Shown here one piece after another: positions 37,830-47,470 of a stretch of DNA of 64,000 nucleotides. The stretch spans positions 289,996 through 353,995 of the forward strand of contig CAJIYM010000003.1 in assembly GCA_905181635.1 (NCBI GenBank), written 5' to 3'. The DNA is from an uncultured Flavobacteriales bacterium. GTDB lineage: Bacteria > Bacteroidota > Bacteroidia > Flavobacteriales > BACL11. How positions within the stretch are numbered: position 1 is the first letter of the stretch; each line of letters opens with the position of its first letter. The position numbers and the translations under genes were made by a program. The notes under the pieces were generated by a model that saw nothing but the letters and a program-made list of their open reading frames with translations, was not told where the DNA came from and made no database searches.

Positions 37830-40342
37830 TATTGTGCAGGTGATACTCTATCAATTAATAACCATAAAGAAAGAATAGCAGTAACCTTAAGCATAGTTTT
37901 CTCAATTGCGGCGTTCCAGTCAATTGGGACTTTTTTATTTTTTAATTTATCAATTTTATTCACTACTTTAATAATCGATCCTTTCTTAACTCTAGGTGAA
38001 ATAACGAACAAACCAAAATTCATTGTTTTCTTAGCAATTCCGTTAGGGTAAATAACAACAGTGTTCATTTTCTTATTCAATTTAGTAAAACCACCAGCAA
38101 AATTATTAACATAATAATTAGCTCTTCTTCCTCCAAAATAAGGTGCACTTATTGCCCCACCATCAAGATTCATTAACTCACCAGAAATATGAACGAAATC
38201 CATAGTTTTAGGAATAACAACACTATCTCCTTCCAATAAGACTAAGTTGTGTTTAGAATCATCAGATTGCAAGGCTTTATCTAAGTTCAGATAGACTTTA
38301 TTATACATTATCGTTTCCTTAAAATTTTCAAAATTTTCCACTCTCATTTTTTGCATTTCTTCATGATATAAAAGTGATAAACTTGGATTAGTAAGAATTG
38401 AGTCTAATAACACTTCAGATAGGTCATTAAGTACAATAGTTGTATTTTTAATTCTATTTACTAGTTCTTTTCTGAACATAGTAACTCCATCAAGATATGC
38501 AAAACTTGTGATACCTCCTGCTCTTTTGATTACTGAAGAAATTTTCTCATCCTTAGATAAAAGTGTGTAAGTTCCTGGATATTTAACTTCTCCATAAATT
38601 ATAATATTTTTAGCAGCCTCAAATTCAGGATTTTCTCTTACAAAAACTTGATCAAAAGGCTGTAGTAAAAACTCTTGAGCTTTAGCACTTAAAATTAAGT
38701 CATCCCCAATTTTAATTGTTTTTACAATAGCTATCCTTGGCTTTAATTTATTAGATGAAATATCATAATCCATAACTCTACTTACCTCTACTCTACTTCC
38801 TTCAGCCTGACGCATAAAGCCTCCTGCCTGTAGTAAAACATCCTGTAAAGTCATTCCATCTCCAAAATCAAAGCTTCCAGTTTTTCTAACAGCTCCTAAA
38901 ACTGATACGGAAAACTCATCATCAAAATCATCAACAGAAAGTACACTTATAATATCATATTCTTGCAATAGTACGTTATCAATATGATTATTATCTTCCA
39001 GAATTGCCGATAAGTTAATAGAAATATGAGTTTTTGTTCTATCTTTATTTAACCGGATTACATACACCTTATCCATAAATGTTTTTTCAGTAATACATTT
39101 AGCTCTTTGAAGTAAGTCTAATAAATGATCTCCTTGAATAAACTCATAATCACCAGAAACACCAACACTACCTTTTATACTTACTACATTTGATAATTTA
39201 GTAGAAATTGTATTCACAACCATCTCATCACCATTTTGAACAATTGTAGAGCTGATGTGATCTTTATACACATCATTAACTTTTACTGCATTATAATCAA
39301 TGCGCTTTAGTGTCAATACATCAGTAAATGCATTTGTAGTATAGCCTCCAGCATATTTAATTAAATCTGCTATTGACTCTCCTTCTTTTGCCTCATATGT
39401 GTAAGGACGGTTCACTGCACCCTGTACTTCTATAATGTGCTTTGCTGGCGGAACAAATAAATAATCTCCATCTTGCATGTATATATCTTGTGAGCGAGTT
39501 GGATTGAATAAAAAATGATACACATCTAAAGAATCAACTATTTTACCATCACGCTTTATATAAACATTACGAACTGAACCTAATTGATTAGGGCCATTTG
39601 CTGCAATTAAAGCATTAAAAGCCGTGTTAATTGCAGGTATTGTGTAAGATCCAGGATTATATACCTCACCAACAATATTTACAGTAATTACTCTTGAATA
39701 AGAAAGTGTAACATCTATCTCAGAATTTTTCATATCCAAGAAAGTTGAAAATTTACTCTTAAGTAGTGAACGCATTTTTTTGAAAGTTAAACCCTTCACA
39801 TAGATTCTTCCATAAGAACTAGGTGTAATATAACCTCTTTCATCTACTAACAAATTTTCAGAAAACTCAGAATATCCCCATACAGAAATAGAAATTTCAT
39901 CTCCACTTCCAACTCTATAGTTTTCAGGAGCTTTAGCATCCAATGCTTTTTGATAAAATGAAAGTTTATTATTTCTAAATATATCCTGTCCATAAATTCT
40001 TGCTTTAGGATATGAGTTAGTATCTATTAATAAAGTGTCACCAAAACTTTTATAAAATTTTGAAATATTATTATTTCCTCTAATTGTATCTTGAACTCCT
40101 TTAGCATATTTACCTTTACTATATTTATAATCCATTGCTTCCGAAATCTCAGAATTTGAAAGGCCCATTTGCCTTAATACTTGTTCGGATGGGATATCTG
40201 ATGGGCGCAAGTCCTGAGGATTGGCATTAGAAGGTAAAAAATTTAAATAAGCAGTATTGATTTTTGATTTATCAACATCAATTTGGGCACTTACTAAAAG
40301 GGTAAATAAAATTGAAAATGATAATAGACTAAGTTTTTTCAT
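37829..40342 (-). CDS. Wza-type polysaccharide export protein with multiple SLBB domains
   Basis: An 837-residue exported protein with signal peptide MKKLSLLSFSILFTLLVSAQ. The poly-export domain begins near residue 140 (YRVGSGDEISISVWGYSEF). Several SLBB domains follow, visible as VNIVGEVYNPGSYTIP, EVQGAVNRPYTYEA, SVLGAVRKTGSFDF and IIYGEVKYPGTYTL. A C-terminal hydrophobic helix near the end would cross the outer membrane. It is the expected channel for capsule or exopolysaccharide, with the Wzz-type gene immediately downstream. Confidence 0.9.
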   Translation of the reverse strand: MKKLSLLSFSILFTLLVSAQIDVDKSKINTAYLNFLPSNANPQDLRPSDIPSEQVLRQMGLSNSEISEAMDYKYSKGKYAKGVQDTIRGNNNISKFYKSFGDTLLIDTNSYPKARIYGQDIFRNNKLSFYQKALDAKAPENYRVGSGDEISISVWGYSEFSENLLVDERGYITPSSYGRIYVKGLTFKKMRSLLKSKFSTFLDMKNSEIDVTLSYSRVITVNIVGEVYNPGSYTIPAINTAFNALIAANGPNQLGSVRNVYIKRDGKIVDSLDVYHFLFNPTRSQDIYMQDGDYLFVPPAKHIIEVQGAVNRPYTYEAKEGESIADLIKYAGGYTTNAFTDVLTLKRIDYNAVKVNDVYKDHISSTIVQNGDEMVVNTISTKLSNVVSIKGSVGVSGDYEFIQGDHLLDLLQRAKCITEKTFMDKVYVIRLNKDRTKTHISINLSAILEDNNHIDNVLLQEYDIISVLSVDDFDDEFSVSVLGAVRKTGSFDFGDGMTLQDVLLQAGGFMRQAEGSRVEVSRVMDYDISSNKLKPRIAIVKTIKIGDDLILSAKAQEFLLQPFDQVFVRENPEFEAAKNIIIYGEVKYPGTYTLLSKDEKISSVIKRAGGITSFAYLDGVTMFRKELVNRIKNTTIVLNDLSEVLLDSILTNPSLSLLYHEEMQKMRVENFENFKETIMYNKVYLNLDKALQSDDSKHNLVLLEGDSVVIPKTMDFVHISGELMNLDGGAISAPYFGGRRANYYVNNFAGGFTKLNKKMNTVVIYPNGIAKKTMNFGLFVISPRVKKGSIIKVVNKIDKLKNKKVPIDWNAAIEKTMLKVTAILSLWLLIDRVSPAQ

Positions 40343-40347
40343 AATAG

Positions 40348-41487
40348 TTATTTTAAAATAGAACGAGAAATTACAATTCTTTGAATTTCAGAAGTTCCTT
40401 CATAAATTTGTGTAATTTTTGCATCACGCATTAAGCGTTCTACATGATATTCTTTCACAAAACCATAACCACCATGAACTTGAACGGCCTCAACAGTAGT
40501 TTTCATAGCCGTTTCAGAAGCAAAAACTTTAGCCATAGCCCCAAGAGTATCATAATTTTCACCATTATCTTTAAGCCATGCAGCTTTTAAACACAACAAT
40601 CTTGCAGCTTCAATTTCAGTAACCATATCTGCTAATTTAAACGCAATAGCTTGGTGCTTAGAAATTTCTTTACCAAACGCTTTTCTTTCTTTAGAGTATT
40701 GTAGAGCTAACTCATAAGCTCCTGAAGCAATGCCTAATGCTTGTGCTGCAATTCCAATTCTACCCCCTGACAAAGTTTTCATTGCAAAAGTAAAGCCAAA
40801 TCCATCTTCTCCAATTCTATTTTCTTTTGGGACTTTAACATCTGTAAACATTAAAGAATGCGTATCAGAACCTCTAATTCCTAATTTATTTTCTTTCGCA
40901 CCAACTACAAAACCATTCATATCTTTTTCAACAATAAAAGCATTAATACCTCTATGTCCCTTCTCTACATCAGTTTGGGCCATCACCAAATAAACAGAAG
41001 CCGAGCTTCCATTGGTAATCCAGTTCTTTGTTCCATTCAACAAATAATAATCTCCTTTATCAATAGCTGTAGTTTGCTGAGATGTTGCATCAGACCCTGC
41101 CTCTGGTTCTGATAAACAAAAAGCACCAATTATCGCTCCACTAGCTAATGGTTTTAGGTATTTTTCTTTTTGTTCTTCATTTCCAAATGTTTCTAAACCC
41201 CAACAAACTAATGAATTATTTACTGACATAACTACCGAACAAGAAGCATCTACTTTAGAAATCTCTTCCATTGCTAGAATATAAGAGATAGTATCCATTC
41301 CTGCTCCACCATATTTAGGACTAACCATCATACCCATAAAACCAAGCTCTCCTAATTTCTTTATTTGCTCAGTTGGAAAAGACTGATTTTCATCTCTTTC
41401 AATTACACCAGGCAATAATTCTGTTTGAGCAAAATCTCTTGCTGCATCCCTAATCATCCTATGTTCTTCCGTCAATTCAAAATTCAT
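40348..41487 (-). CDS. Acyl-CoA dehydrogenase (short-chain type)
   Basis: A 379-residue flavoprotein dehydrogenase that makes enoyl-CoA in fatty-acid or branched-chain amino-acid breakdown. FAD-site motifs are AFCLSEPEAGSDA (about 121-133) and WITNGSSAS. The C-terminal RDAKITQIYEGTSEIQR carries the catalytic Glu in the EGTSEIQ motif of the short-chain/butyryl type. The substrate length is inferred only. Its stop lies 5 bases upstream of the SLBB exporter start, with which it may be co-transcribed. Confidence 0.92.
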   Translation of the reverse strand: MNFELTEEHRMIRDAARDFAQTELLPGVIERDENQSFPTEQIKKLGELGFMGMMVSPKYGGAGMDTISYILAMEEISKVDASCSVVMSVNNSLVCWGLETFGNEEQKEKYLKPLASGAIIGAFCLSEPEAGSDATSQQTTAIDKGDYYLLNGTKNWITNGSSASVYLVMAQTDVEKGHRGINAFIVEKDMNGFVVGAKENKLGIRGSDTHSLMFTDVKVPKENRIGEDGFGFTFAMKTLSGGRIGIAAQALGIASGAYELALQYSKERKAFGKEISKHQAIAFKLADMVTEIEAARLLCLKAAWLKDNGENYDTLGAMAKVFASETAMKTTVEAVQVHGGYGFVKEYHVERLMRDAKITQIYEGTSEIQRIVISRSILK

Positions 41488-41531
41488 TATTTGCTTTTAT
41501 TAAAATTTATACAAAAATACATTTTTTAAAC

Positions 41532-41539
41532 TATTTTTG
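41532..41539 (+). promoter_or_regulatory. -7 box for anmK
   Basis: TATTTTTG matches TAnnTTTG and ends 7 bases before the anmK ATG. Confidence 0.45.
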
Positions 41540-41546
41540 GAAACTG

Positions 41547-42590
41547 ATGGCTGAGAAAATAAAATATAGAGTTTTGGGTATTATGTCTGGCACATCACTA
41601 GACGGAATTGACCTTGCTATATGTACTTTTACTAAAAATCAAGGATGGAAATATAAAATTAATAAATCAGATACTCTAAAATATCCTATTTTTTGGAAAT
41701 CAAAATTAGCAACTACACATACCAAAAGTAAAGACATAGTTGAACAAAATAATATTCAATTTGGAGAATATATTGGACAAACAATTAATACATTTTTGAA
41801 TAATGAACAAGTAGATTTTATCGCCTCTCATGGACACACTATATTTCATCAACCAGAAAACAACTATACGCTACAAATTGGTTGTGGAAAAACTATTTCT
41901 AATACTACCAAAATAACAACCATTAATAATTTTAGAAGTTTAGATGTTTCCCTTAATGGGCAAGGCGCTCCTTTAGTTCCAATTGGTGATTTATTACTTT
42001 TCCCAGAACATAAATACTGTGTTAATCTTGGTGGGTTTGCTAATATATCCATAAAAACCAATGAGAAAATAATTGCATTTGACATTTGTCCAGCCAACAT
42101 AGTATTAAATGATATTTGCAAAGAGCTAGGTGTTGAGTATGACTCAAATGGTGATATTTCTAGAAAAGGAAAAATTATCCCAACACTTTTACAGCAACTT
42201 AATAAATTAGATTTTTACACAAAGAAAACTCCAAAATCTTTAGGAAGAGAATGGGTAGAAAAAAATGTTTTCCCAATCCTTAAAAACAATAACAGTCAGG
42301 ATCTACTTTGTACTTTTTGCGAACATGTAGCCATTCAAGTAGGTAAATTATTAACAGATGAATCAGCACTCTTTACAGGAGGAGGTGTGTTTAATTCTTT
42401 TTTAATGGAACGAATTACATTCCATTCTAAATCAGAAATACTTGTACCAAATAAAGAATTAATTGAATTCAAAGAATCCTTAATTTTTGCTTTCCTTGGA
42501 GTCCTAAGGCTAAGGAATGAAGTAAACTGCCTGCAATCTGTTACAGGTGCCGATAGGGATAATTGTGGTGGACTTATTCATGAAATCTAA
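41547..42590 (+). CDS. anmK: Anhydro-N-acetylmuramic acid kinase
   Basis: A 347-residue kinase of the sugar-kinase/Hsp70/actin superfamily that phosphorylates anhydro-MurNAc during cell-wall recycling. GIMSGTSLDGIDLAI (about 11-25) is the family N-terminal signature; ASHGHTIFHQP, LGGFANIS and FTGGGVFNSFL are the other conserved blocks. It is slightly shorter than the E. coli enzyme. It stands between divergent acyl-CoA dehydrogenase and the amino-acid dehydrogenase gene. Confidence 0.93.
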   Translation: MAEKIKYRVLGIMSGTSLDGIDLAICTFTKNQGWKYKINKSDTLKYPIFWKSKLATTHTKSKDIVEQNNIQFGEYIGQTINTFLNNEQVDFIASHGHTIFHQPENNYTLQIGCGKTISNTTKITTINNFRSLDVSLNGQGAPLVPIGDLLLFPEHKYCVNLGGFANISIKTNEKIIAFDICPANIVLNDICKELGVEYDSNGDISRKGKIIPTLLQQLNKLDFYTKKTPKSLGREWVEKNVFPILKNNNSQDLLCTFCEHVAIQVGKLLTDESALFTGGGVFNSFLMERITFHSKSEILVPNKELIEFKESLIFAFLGVLRLRNEVNCLQSVTGADRDNCGGLIHEI

Positions 42591-42602
42591 ACCTAAATTT
42601 AA

Positions 42603-42610
42603 TACATTTG
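42603..42610 (+). promoter_or_regulatory. -7 box for the amino-acid dehydrogenase gene
   Basis: TACATTTG matches TAnnTTTG and ends 22 bases before the ATG at 42633. Confidence 0.5.
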
Positions 42611-42632
42611 CAAAAAATATATAACCAAGAAG

Positions 42633-43859
42633 ATGGAAGAATTACTAAAGAAATTTGAAGATAAAGAACCTGAAATAGTTTTTGAGTGGAAAGATGAGAA
42701 AACAGATGCTGAAGGTTGGATAGTAATAAACTCATTAAGAGGTGGTGCAGCAGCTGGAGGAACAAGAATGAGAGTTGGTGTTACTAAAGATGAAGTGTTG
42801 GCACTTGCAAAAACTATGGAGATTAAGTTTACAGTTGCTGGCCCACCAATTGGAGGAGGAAAATCAGGCATAAATTTTGACCCTAGGGATCCTAGAAAAG
42901 AAGAGGTTTTAAAAAGATGGTATGCAGCTGCAAAACCTTTATTAAAAACATATTATGGTACGGGTGGCGATATGAATGTAGATGAGGTACATGAAGTAAT
43001 ACCCATGTGTGAAGAACAAGGAATTTTATTTCCATTAGAAGGAATTGTAAACGGGCATCACAGAAGAGATGAAAAGGGTAAAATGAAAATTATTAACCAA
43101 CTAAAAGTTGGTGTCCCTTTAATTGTTAGGGAAGAAAGTTTAACACCTAATCCAAATAAAGATTATTCTGTTGGTGATTTAATTACCGGCTATGGTGTCT
43201 CAGAGACTATAATACATTATTACAATATTTATGGTGGAGAGGTAAAAGGAAAAAGAGTAATCATACAAGGATGGGGTAATGTTGCTGGAGCAGCTGCTTA
43301 TTATTTAGCACAAGCTGGCGCCATTATTGTAGGAATTATTGACAAAGCTGGAGGAATAGTAAAATCTGAAGGCTATTCTTTTAAAGAAATACAATCATTT
43401 TTAGCAAACCGTTCATCAAACTTTTTAGAAACTGAAGATATGTTGTCTTTTGAACAGGCTAACGAAAAGATATGGAATGTGGGAGCTGAAATATTTGTTC
43501 CTGCAGCAGCTTCACGCTTGCTTACTCAAACTCAATTAGATTCTATGGTTCATAACGGACTAGAAGTTATTTCATCAGGAGCAAATGTTCCTTTTGCAGA
43601 CAAAGAAATATTTTTTGGACCTATTTCAAAAAGTGCTGATGAAAGAGTGAGTGTATTACCTGACTTTATAGCAAATTGCGGAATGGCTAGAGTTTTTGCT
43701 TACCTGATGGAAGATAATGTTGAAATGACTGACAAAGCAATTTTTTCTGACACCTCAAATTGCATTAAAAATGCATTAACTAAATCACATTCGATTAATA
43801 ATAGTAAAACAAATATATCAAAGACAGCTATTGAAATTGCACTAAAACAATTAGTTTAA
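42633..43859 (+). CDS. Glu/Leu/Phe/Val dehydrogenase
   Basis: A 408-residue NAD(P)-dependent amino-acid dehydrogenase. The catalytic region AGPPIGGGKSGINFDPRD (about 69-86) holds the conserved Lys, and GTGGDMNVDE the catalytic Asp region. The NAD domain has VIIQGWGNVAGAAAYYLAQ (about 209-227). The family interconverts amino acids and 2-oxo acids; the sequence alone does not tell glutamate from leucine use. It has its own promoter and is followed 10 bases later by mscS. Confidence 0.9.
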   Translation: MEELLKKFEDKEPEIVFEWKDEKTDAEGWIVINSLRGGAAAGGTRMRVGVTKDEVLALAKTMEIKFTVAGPPIGGGKSGINFDPRDPRKEEVLKRWYAAAKPLLKTYYGTGGDMNVDEVHEVIPMCEEQGILFPLEGIVNGHHRRDEKGKMKIINQLKVGVPLIVREESLTPNPNKDYSVGDLITGYGVSETIIHYYNIYGGEVKGKRVIIQGWGNVAGAAAYYLAQAGAIIVGIIDKAGGIVKSEGYSFKEIQSFLANRSSNFLETEDMLSFEQANEKIWNVGAEIFVPAAASRLLTQTQLDSMVHNGLEVISSGANVPFADKEIFFGPISKSADERVSVLPDFIANCGMARVFAYLMEDNVEMTDKAIFSDTSNCIKNALTKSHSINNSKTNISKTAIEIALKQLV

Positions 43860-43869
43860 ATAAAATACT

Positions 43870-44967
43870 ATGGAAACAGAATTTTTAATTACAGAAATAC
43901 TAGGAAATACAATTCAAGACTACGCTTGGTTTTTAGGAGCTGTTCTTTTAGGATTTATTTTCAAAAAATTAATCTCAAAATACTTAAGTCATTTATTATT
44001 TAAAGTATTAGGTGAAAAAGGTGTAGAAGTAGGAATTGAAAAATTTGACAAATTACTCACTAAACCTATAGGTTTTTGCATAATGCTTTCTGTAATATAC
44101 ATAGGAAGTACTCATATACAATATCCTGCTATTTGGAATTTAGATCCAGAGAATGAAGTAGGTTTAAAGATGCTTATAAATAAAGGTTTTTCTCTTATCT
44201 ATGTTTATTCTATTTTCTGGATTATCTTAAAGGTAATTGATTTTATTGGATTAATTTTAAATAAAAGAGCTGAAGCAACTGAAAATAAAATGGATGATCA
44301 GCTTATTCCTTTTATTATTGAAATTGCAAAAATTATTACATATGTATTTGCCTTAGTAATTGTAATGGGGAATATTTTTGAGGTAAATATTACTGCGCTA
44401 GCAACAGGATTGGGAATTGGAGGTCTTGCTCTAGCCATGGCTTCTAAAGAAAGCTTAGAAAACCTTTTAGGTTCTTTCACTATCTTTTTTGATCAACCTT
44501 TTACTGTTGGTGATATTGTAACTGTTGGCTCAGTTACGGGAGTAGTTGAAAAAGTAGGATTCAGAAGTACCCGAATTAGAACTTTTGACAAAAGTTTAGT
44601 GACTGTGCCAAACAAAAAGATGATTGATGCAGAATTAGACAATCTAGGCTTGAGACCAATAAGGAGAGTCAAATTTAATATTGGTTTAACTTACGAAACT
44701 GCTCCAGAACAAATAAAAGCAATTGTAAGTGATATTCAAGAAATGATTAATCTGCATGAAAAAACAAATCAAGATGGTAGAGTTCGTTTTCAAGAATTTG
44801 GATCAAGTTCATTAGATATAATGGTAATGTATTTTGTAGATAGTCCAAAATGGGAGGACTTAATAAATGTTAAAGAAGATGTAAATTATAAAATTATGGA
44901 GATTGTAAAAAAACACAATAGCGATTTTGCATTTCCAAGCACAACAGTTTATTTACAAAAAAACTAA
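43870..44967 (+). CDS. Mechanosensitive ion channel, MscS family
   Basis: A 365-residue membrane protein. Several helices lie in the first 170 residues. The pore helix and conserved region follow at about 165-200 (ITALATGLGIGGLALAMASKESLENLLG). The beta domain has FDQPFTVGDIVTVGSVTGVVEKVGFRSTRIRTFD, the signature of MscS. It releases solutes on osmotic downshock. It is probably co-transcribed with the dehydrogenase gene 10 bases upstream. Confidence 0.93.
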   Translation: METEFLITEILGNTIQDYAWFLGAVLLGFIFKKLISKYLSHLLFKVLGEKGVEVGIEKFDKLLTKPIGFCIMLSVIYIGSTHIQYPAIWNLDPENEVGLKMLINKGFSLIYVYSIFWIILKVIDFIGLILNKRAEATENKMDDQLIPFIIEIAKIITYVFALVIVMGNIFEVNITALATGLGIGGLALAMASKESLENLLGSFTIFFDQPFTVGDIVTVGSVTGVVEKVGFRSTRIRTFDKSLVTVPNKKMIDAELDNLGLRPIRRVKFNIGLTYETAPEQIKAIVSDIQEMINLHEKTNQDGRVRFQEFGSSSLDIMVMYFVDSPKWEDLINVKEDVNYKIMEIVKKHNSDFAFPSTTVYLQKN

Positions 44968-44978
44968 ACAGAATTAAA

Positions 44979-45029
44979 ATGTCTACAATTATTGGAGGCT
45001 TAGTAATAATTGTAATTGCAAATTATTAG
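44979..45029 (+). CDS. Possible hydrophobic micro-peptide upstream of nhaD
   Basis: A 16-codon frame MSTIIGGLVIIVIANY followed by TAG, in the 96-base gap between mscS and nhaD. It would be a very short membrane-embedded peptide or a leader whose translation affects nhaD. There is no sequence support beyond the clean start-stop and hydrophobicity. It could be chance in AT-rich DNA. Confidence 0.25.
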   Translation: MSTIIGGLVIIVIANY

Positions 45030-45063
45030 CAATAATAAAAAGGTATAAAATTAAAAGAAAATT

Positions 45064-46353
45064 ATGATCACAACAATTATGATAATTGTATTCGTTTTAG
45101 GATACATGGCAATTGCCTTAGAGCATTCAATTAAAGTTGATAAAGCATCTTCCGCATTAATTATTGGAGGGCTTACTTGGGGTCTTTACGCCTTTACAGG
45201 AGCTGATGCACACCATATGAACGAGCATTTAGCGCACCATTTAGTAGATATTGCTGAAATTTTATTCTTCCTTTTAGGAGCAATGACTATTGTAGAATTG
45301 ATTGATGCTCATGAAGGATTTTCAATTATTACAGATAAAATTACGACTAACAAGAAGGTAGCTTTAATGTGGATTTTAAGCATTATCACTTTCTTTTTCT
45401 CCGCTGCTCTGGATAACCTAACAACTGCAATTGTTATGTCGGCTTTACTTACCAAACTAATAAAGGACAAAGAAAATTTATGGATGTTTGCAGGAATGGT
45501 AATATTATCTGCTAATGCGGGAGGAGCCTGGTCCCCTATTGGTGATATTACAACTATTATGCTTTGGATTGGAGGGCAAGTTACAGCAAGTAATATAATT
45601 ACTTCTATATTTTTACCTTCAGTAGTCTGTGCACTTGTCCCTTTGGTTTATTTAACATTTAAACTTAAAGGAGAAGTAACAAGGCCAATAAAAGCAGAAA
45701 ACAAAGAACATTATACCGACCCAACTACATCATTCGAAAGAAATTTAGTATTTTACTTGGGAGTAGCTGGTCTACTGTTTGTACCTATCTTTAAAACTAT
45801 TACTCACTTACCTCCTTATGTTGGAATATTATTATCATTAGGAATACTGTGGTTAGTCACTGAAATCTTACATAGAAGTAAAAACCATGAACAAAAATCT
45901 CAACTCTCGGTTATTGGAGTAATGAAGAAAATAGATGTTCCAACAATATTTTTCTTTTTAGGGATTTTATTAGCAGTAGCAGCCCTTCAGTCAGCAGGGC
46001 AATTGGAGATTGTTGCTAATTTCTTAGATAAAACATTTAATGGTGATATTTATATCATCAACATGATAATCGGGCTTCTTTCTTCTATTGTGGATAATGT
46101 TCCTTTAGTAGCTGGAGCTATGGGGATGTATGAGATCACACCGTTAGGTGACTTTGCTGTTGATGGTAAGTTCTGGGAGTTTTTAGCCTATTGTGCAGGG
46201 ACAGGTGGATCTGTTTTAATTATTGGTTCAGCAGCAGGAGTTGCTGTTATGGGGATTCTTAAAATTGACTTCATCTGGTACTTAAAAAATATTTCTTTAT
46301 TAGCATTAATGGGCTATTTAGCTGGAGCAGCTACTTACATCTTCATGCAATAA
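45064..46353 (+). CDS. nhaD: Na+/H+ antiporter NhaD
   Basis: A 429-residue membrane protein with about a dozen hydrophobic helices, of the ion-transporter superfamily. FFFSAALDNLTTAIVMSALL (about 117-136) and GGAWSPIGDITTIMLW (about 156-171) are the conserved ion-site regions, and SIVDNVPLVAGAMGMY the matching motif in the second half. It exports sodium in exchange for protons, which suits a marine habitat. Confidence 0.93.
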   Translation: MITTIMIIVFVLGYMAIALEHSIKVDKASSALIIGGLTWGLYAFTGADAHHMNEHLAHHLVDIAEILFFLLGAMTIVELIDAHEGFSIITDKITTNKKVALMWILSIITFFFSAALDNLTTAIVMSALLTKLIKDKENLWMFAGMVILSANAGGAWSPIGDITTIMLWIGGQVTASNIITSIFLPSVVCALVPLVYLTFKLKGEVTRPIKAENKEHYTDPTTSFERNLVFYLGVAGLLFVPIFKTITHLPPYVGILLSLGILWLVTEILHRSKNHEQKSQLSVIGVMKKIDVPTIFFFLGILLAVAALQSAGQLEIVANFLDKTFNGDIYIINMIIGLLSSIVDNVPLVAGAMGMYEITPLGDFAVDGKFWEFLAYCAGTGGSVLIIGSAAGVAVMGILKIDFIWYLKNISLLALMGYLAGAATYIFMQ

Positions 46354-46378
46354 AAATTAACTTTAGCGTTTAATAACT

Positions 46379-47077
46379 ATGAATTCAATTCTATTACAAA
46401 TCCCACTATCTACTGACAGCTTAAGCGCTCCAGTAATTACCGAAAAAACTTTATCTGTTATTGACTTAATTACTTCAGGAGGAATTGGAGGAAACCTAGT
46501 AATGGGAGCTTTAGGTTTACTTTCTATTTTTGCAATTTACATTTTAATTGAGCGTTTTTCAGCTATTAAAAAAGCCAGTATTGAGGATGACGCTTTCCTA
46601 AAAAGTATACAGAATTTTGTAGAAGCAAAAGATATTGAAGCTGCAAAAACTTTATGCCGTAATACGGACAGCCCTATTTCAAGAATGATTGAAAAAGGAG
46701 TTAACAGAATTAATAAACCCATGACTGATATTTCAGCTGCAATTGAAAACCAAGGTAAGCTTGAAGTATTTAAAATGGAAAATAATTTAGCTAACCTAGC
46801 TACCATTTCGGGGGCTGCCCCAATGATTGGATTTTTAGGTACTGTAATTGGAATGATTGTTGCTTTCCATGAAATGGCAAGTGCTGGTGGTAACATTGAC
46901 GTTGAGATGCTTTCGAAAGGTATTTATACTGCAATGACAACAACAGTAGCAGGTTTAATAGTAGGAATTATAGCATTTATTGCTTACAACTATTTAGTAT
47001 CCAAAGTGGACAAAGTAGTATTTATGCTAGAAGCAAAAACAACTGAATTTTTAGACCTTTTACACCATAACGAATAA
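46379..47077 (+). CDS. exbB: MotA/TolQ/ExbB proton channel protein
   Basis: A 232-residue protein with three membrane helices: one near 40-60, and two in the conserved C-terminal part (ISGAAPMIGFLGTVIGMIVAF and TTTVAGLIVGIIAFIAYNYL). It uses the proton gradient to drive TonB-dependent or Tol-type processes with ExbD. The next start overlaps its stop, in the order exbB-exbD-tonB. Confidence 0.92.
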   Translation: MNSILLQIPLSTDSLSAPVITEKTLSVIDLITSGGIGGNLVMGALGLLSIFAIYILIERFSAIKKASIEDDAFLKSIQNFVEAKDIEAAKTLCRNTDSPISRMIEKGVNRINKPMTDISAAIENQGKLEVFKMENNLANLATISGAAPMIGFLGTVIGMIVAFHEMASAGGNIDVEMLSKGIYTAMTTTVAGLIVGIIAFIAYNYLVSKVDKVVFMLEAKTTEFLDLLHHNE

Positions 47078-47469
47078 TGGGATTAAGAAGTAGAAATAAA
47101 GTAAGTGCTAATTTTAACATGTCCTCCATGACAGATATTGTTTTTTTATTACTTATCTTTTTTATGCTTACTTCTACACTAGTAAGCCCTAATGCTTTAA
47201 AGTTACTTTTACCAAGCAGTAAAGCAAAAACATTAGAAAAACAAACTATTTCTATTTCAATAACTAAGGATGTTGATTTTTATATTAATGAAAATAAAGT
47301 TACAGCTGCTAGTATTGAGCAAGAATTAAAACTACTCATTAATAACGAAATAGATCCTGCAATAATCTTACATACCGACAAGACAGTTGCTATTGAACAT
47401 GTCGTAAAAGTAATGGATATTGCTTATAGAAACAAATACAAAATAGTACTAGCAACAACTCCTAATTAG
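47077..47469 (+). CDS. exbD: ExbD/TolR biopolymer transport protein
   Basis: A 130-residue protein with one membrane helix at about 18-36 (MTDIVFLLLIFFMLTSTLV), containing the conserved Asp used in proton flow, and a periplasmic domain of TolR type. It is between exbB and the TonB gene, 1-base overlap and 1-base gap. Confidence 0.92.
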   Translation: MGLRSRNKVSANFNMSSMTDIVFLLLIFFMLTSTLVSPNALKLLLPSSKAKTLEKQTISISITKDVDFYINENKVTAASIEQELKLLINNEIDPAIILHTDKTVAIEHVVKVMDIAYRNKYKIVLATTPN

Positions 47470-47470
47470 T

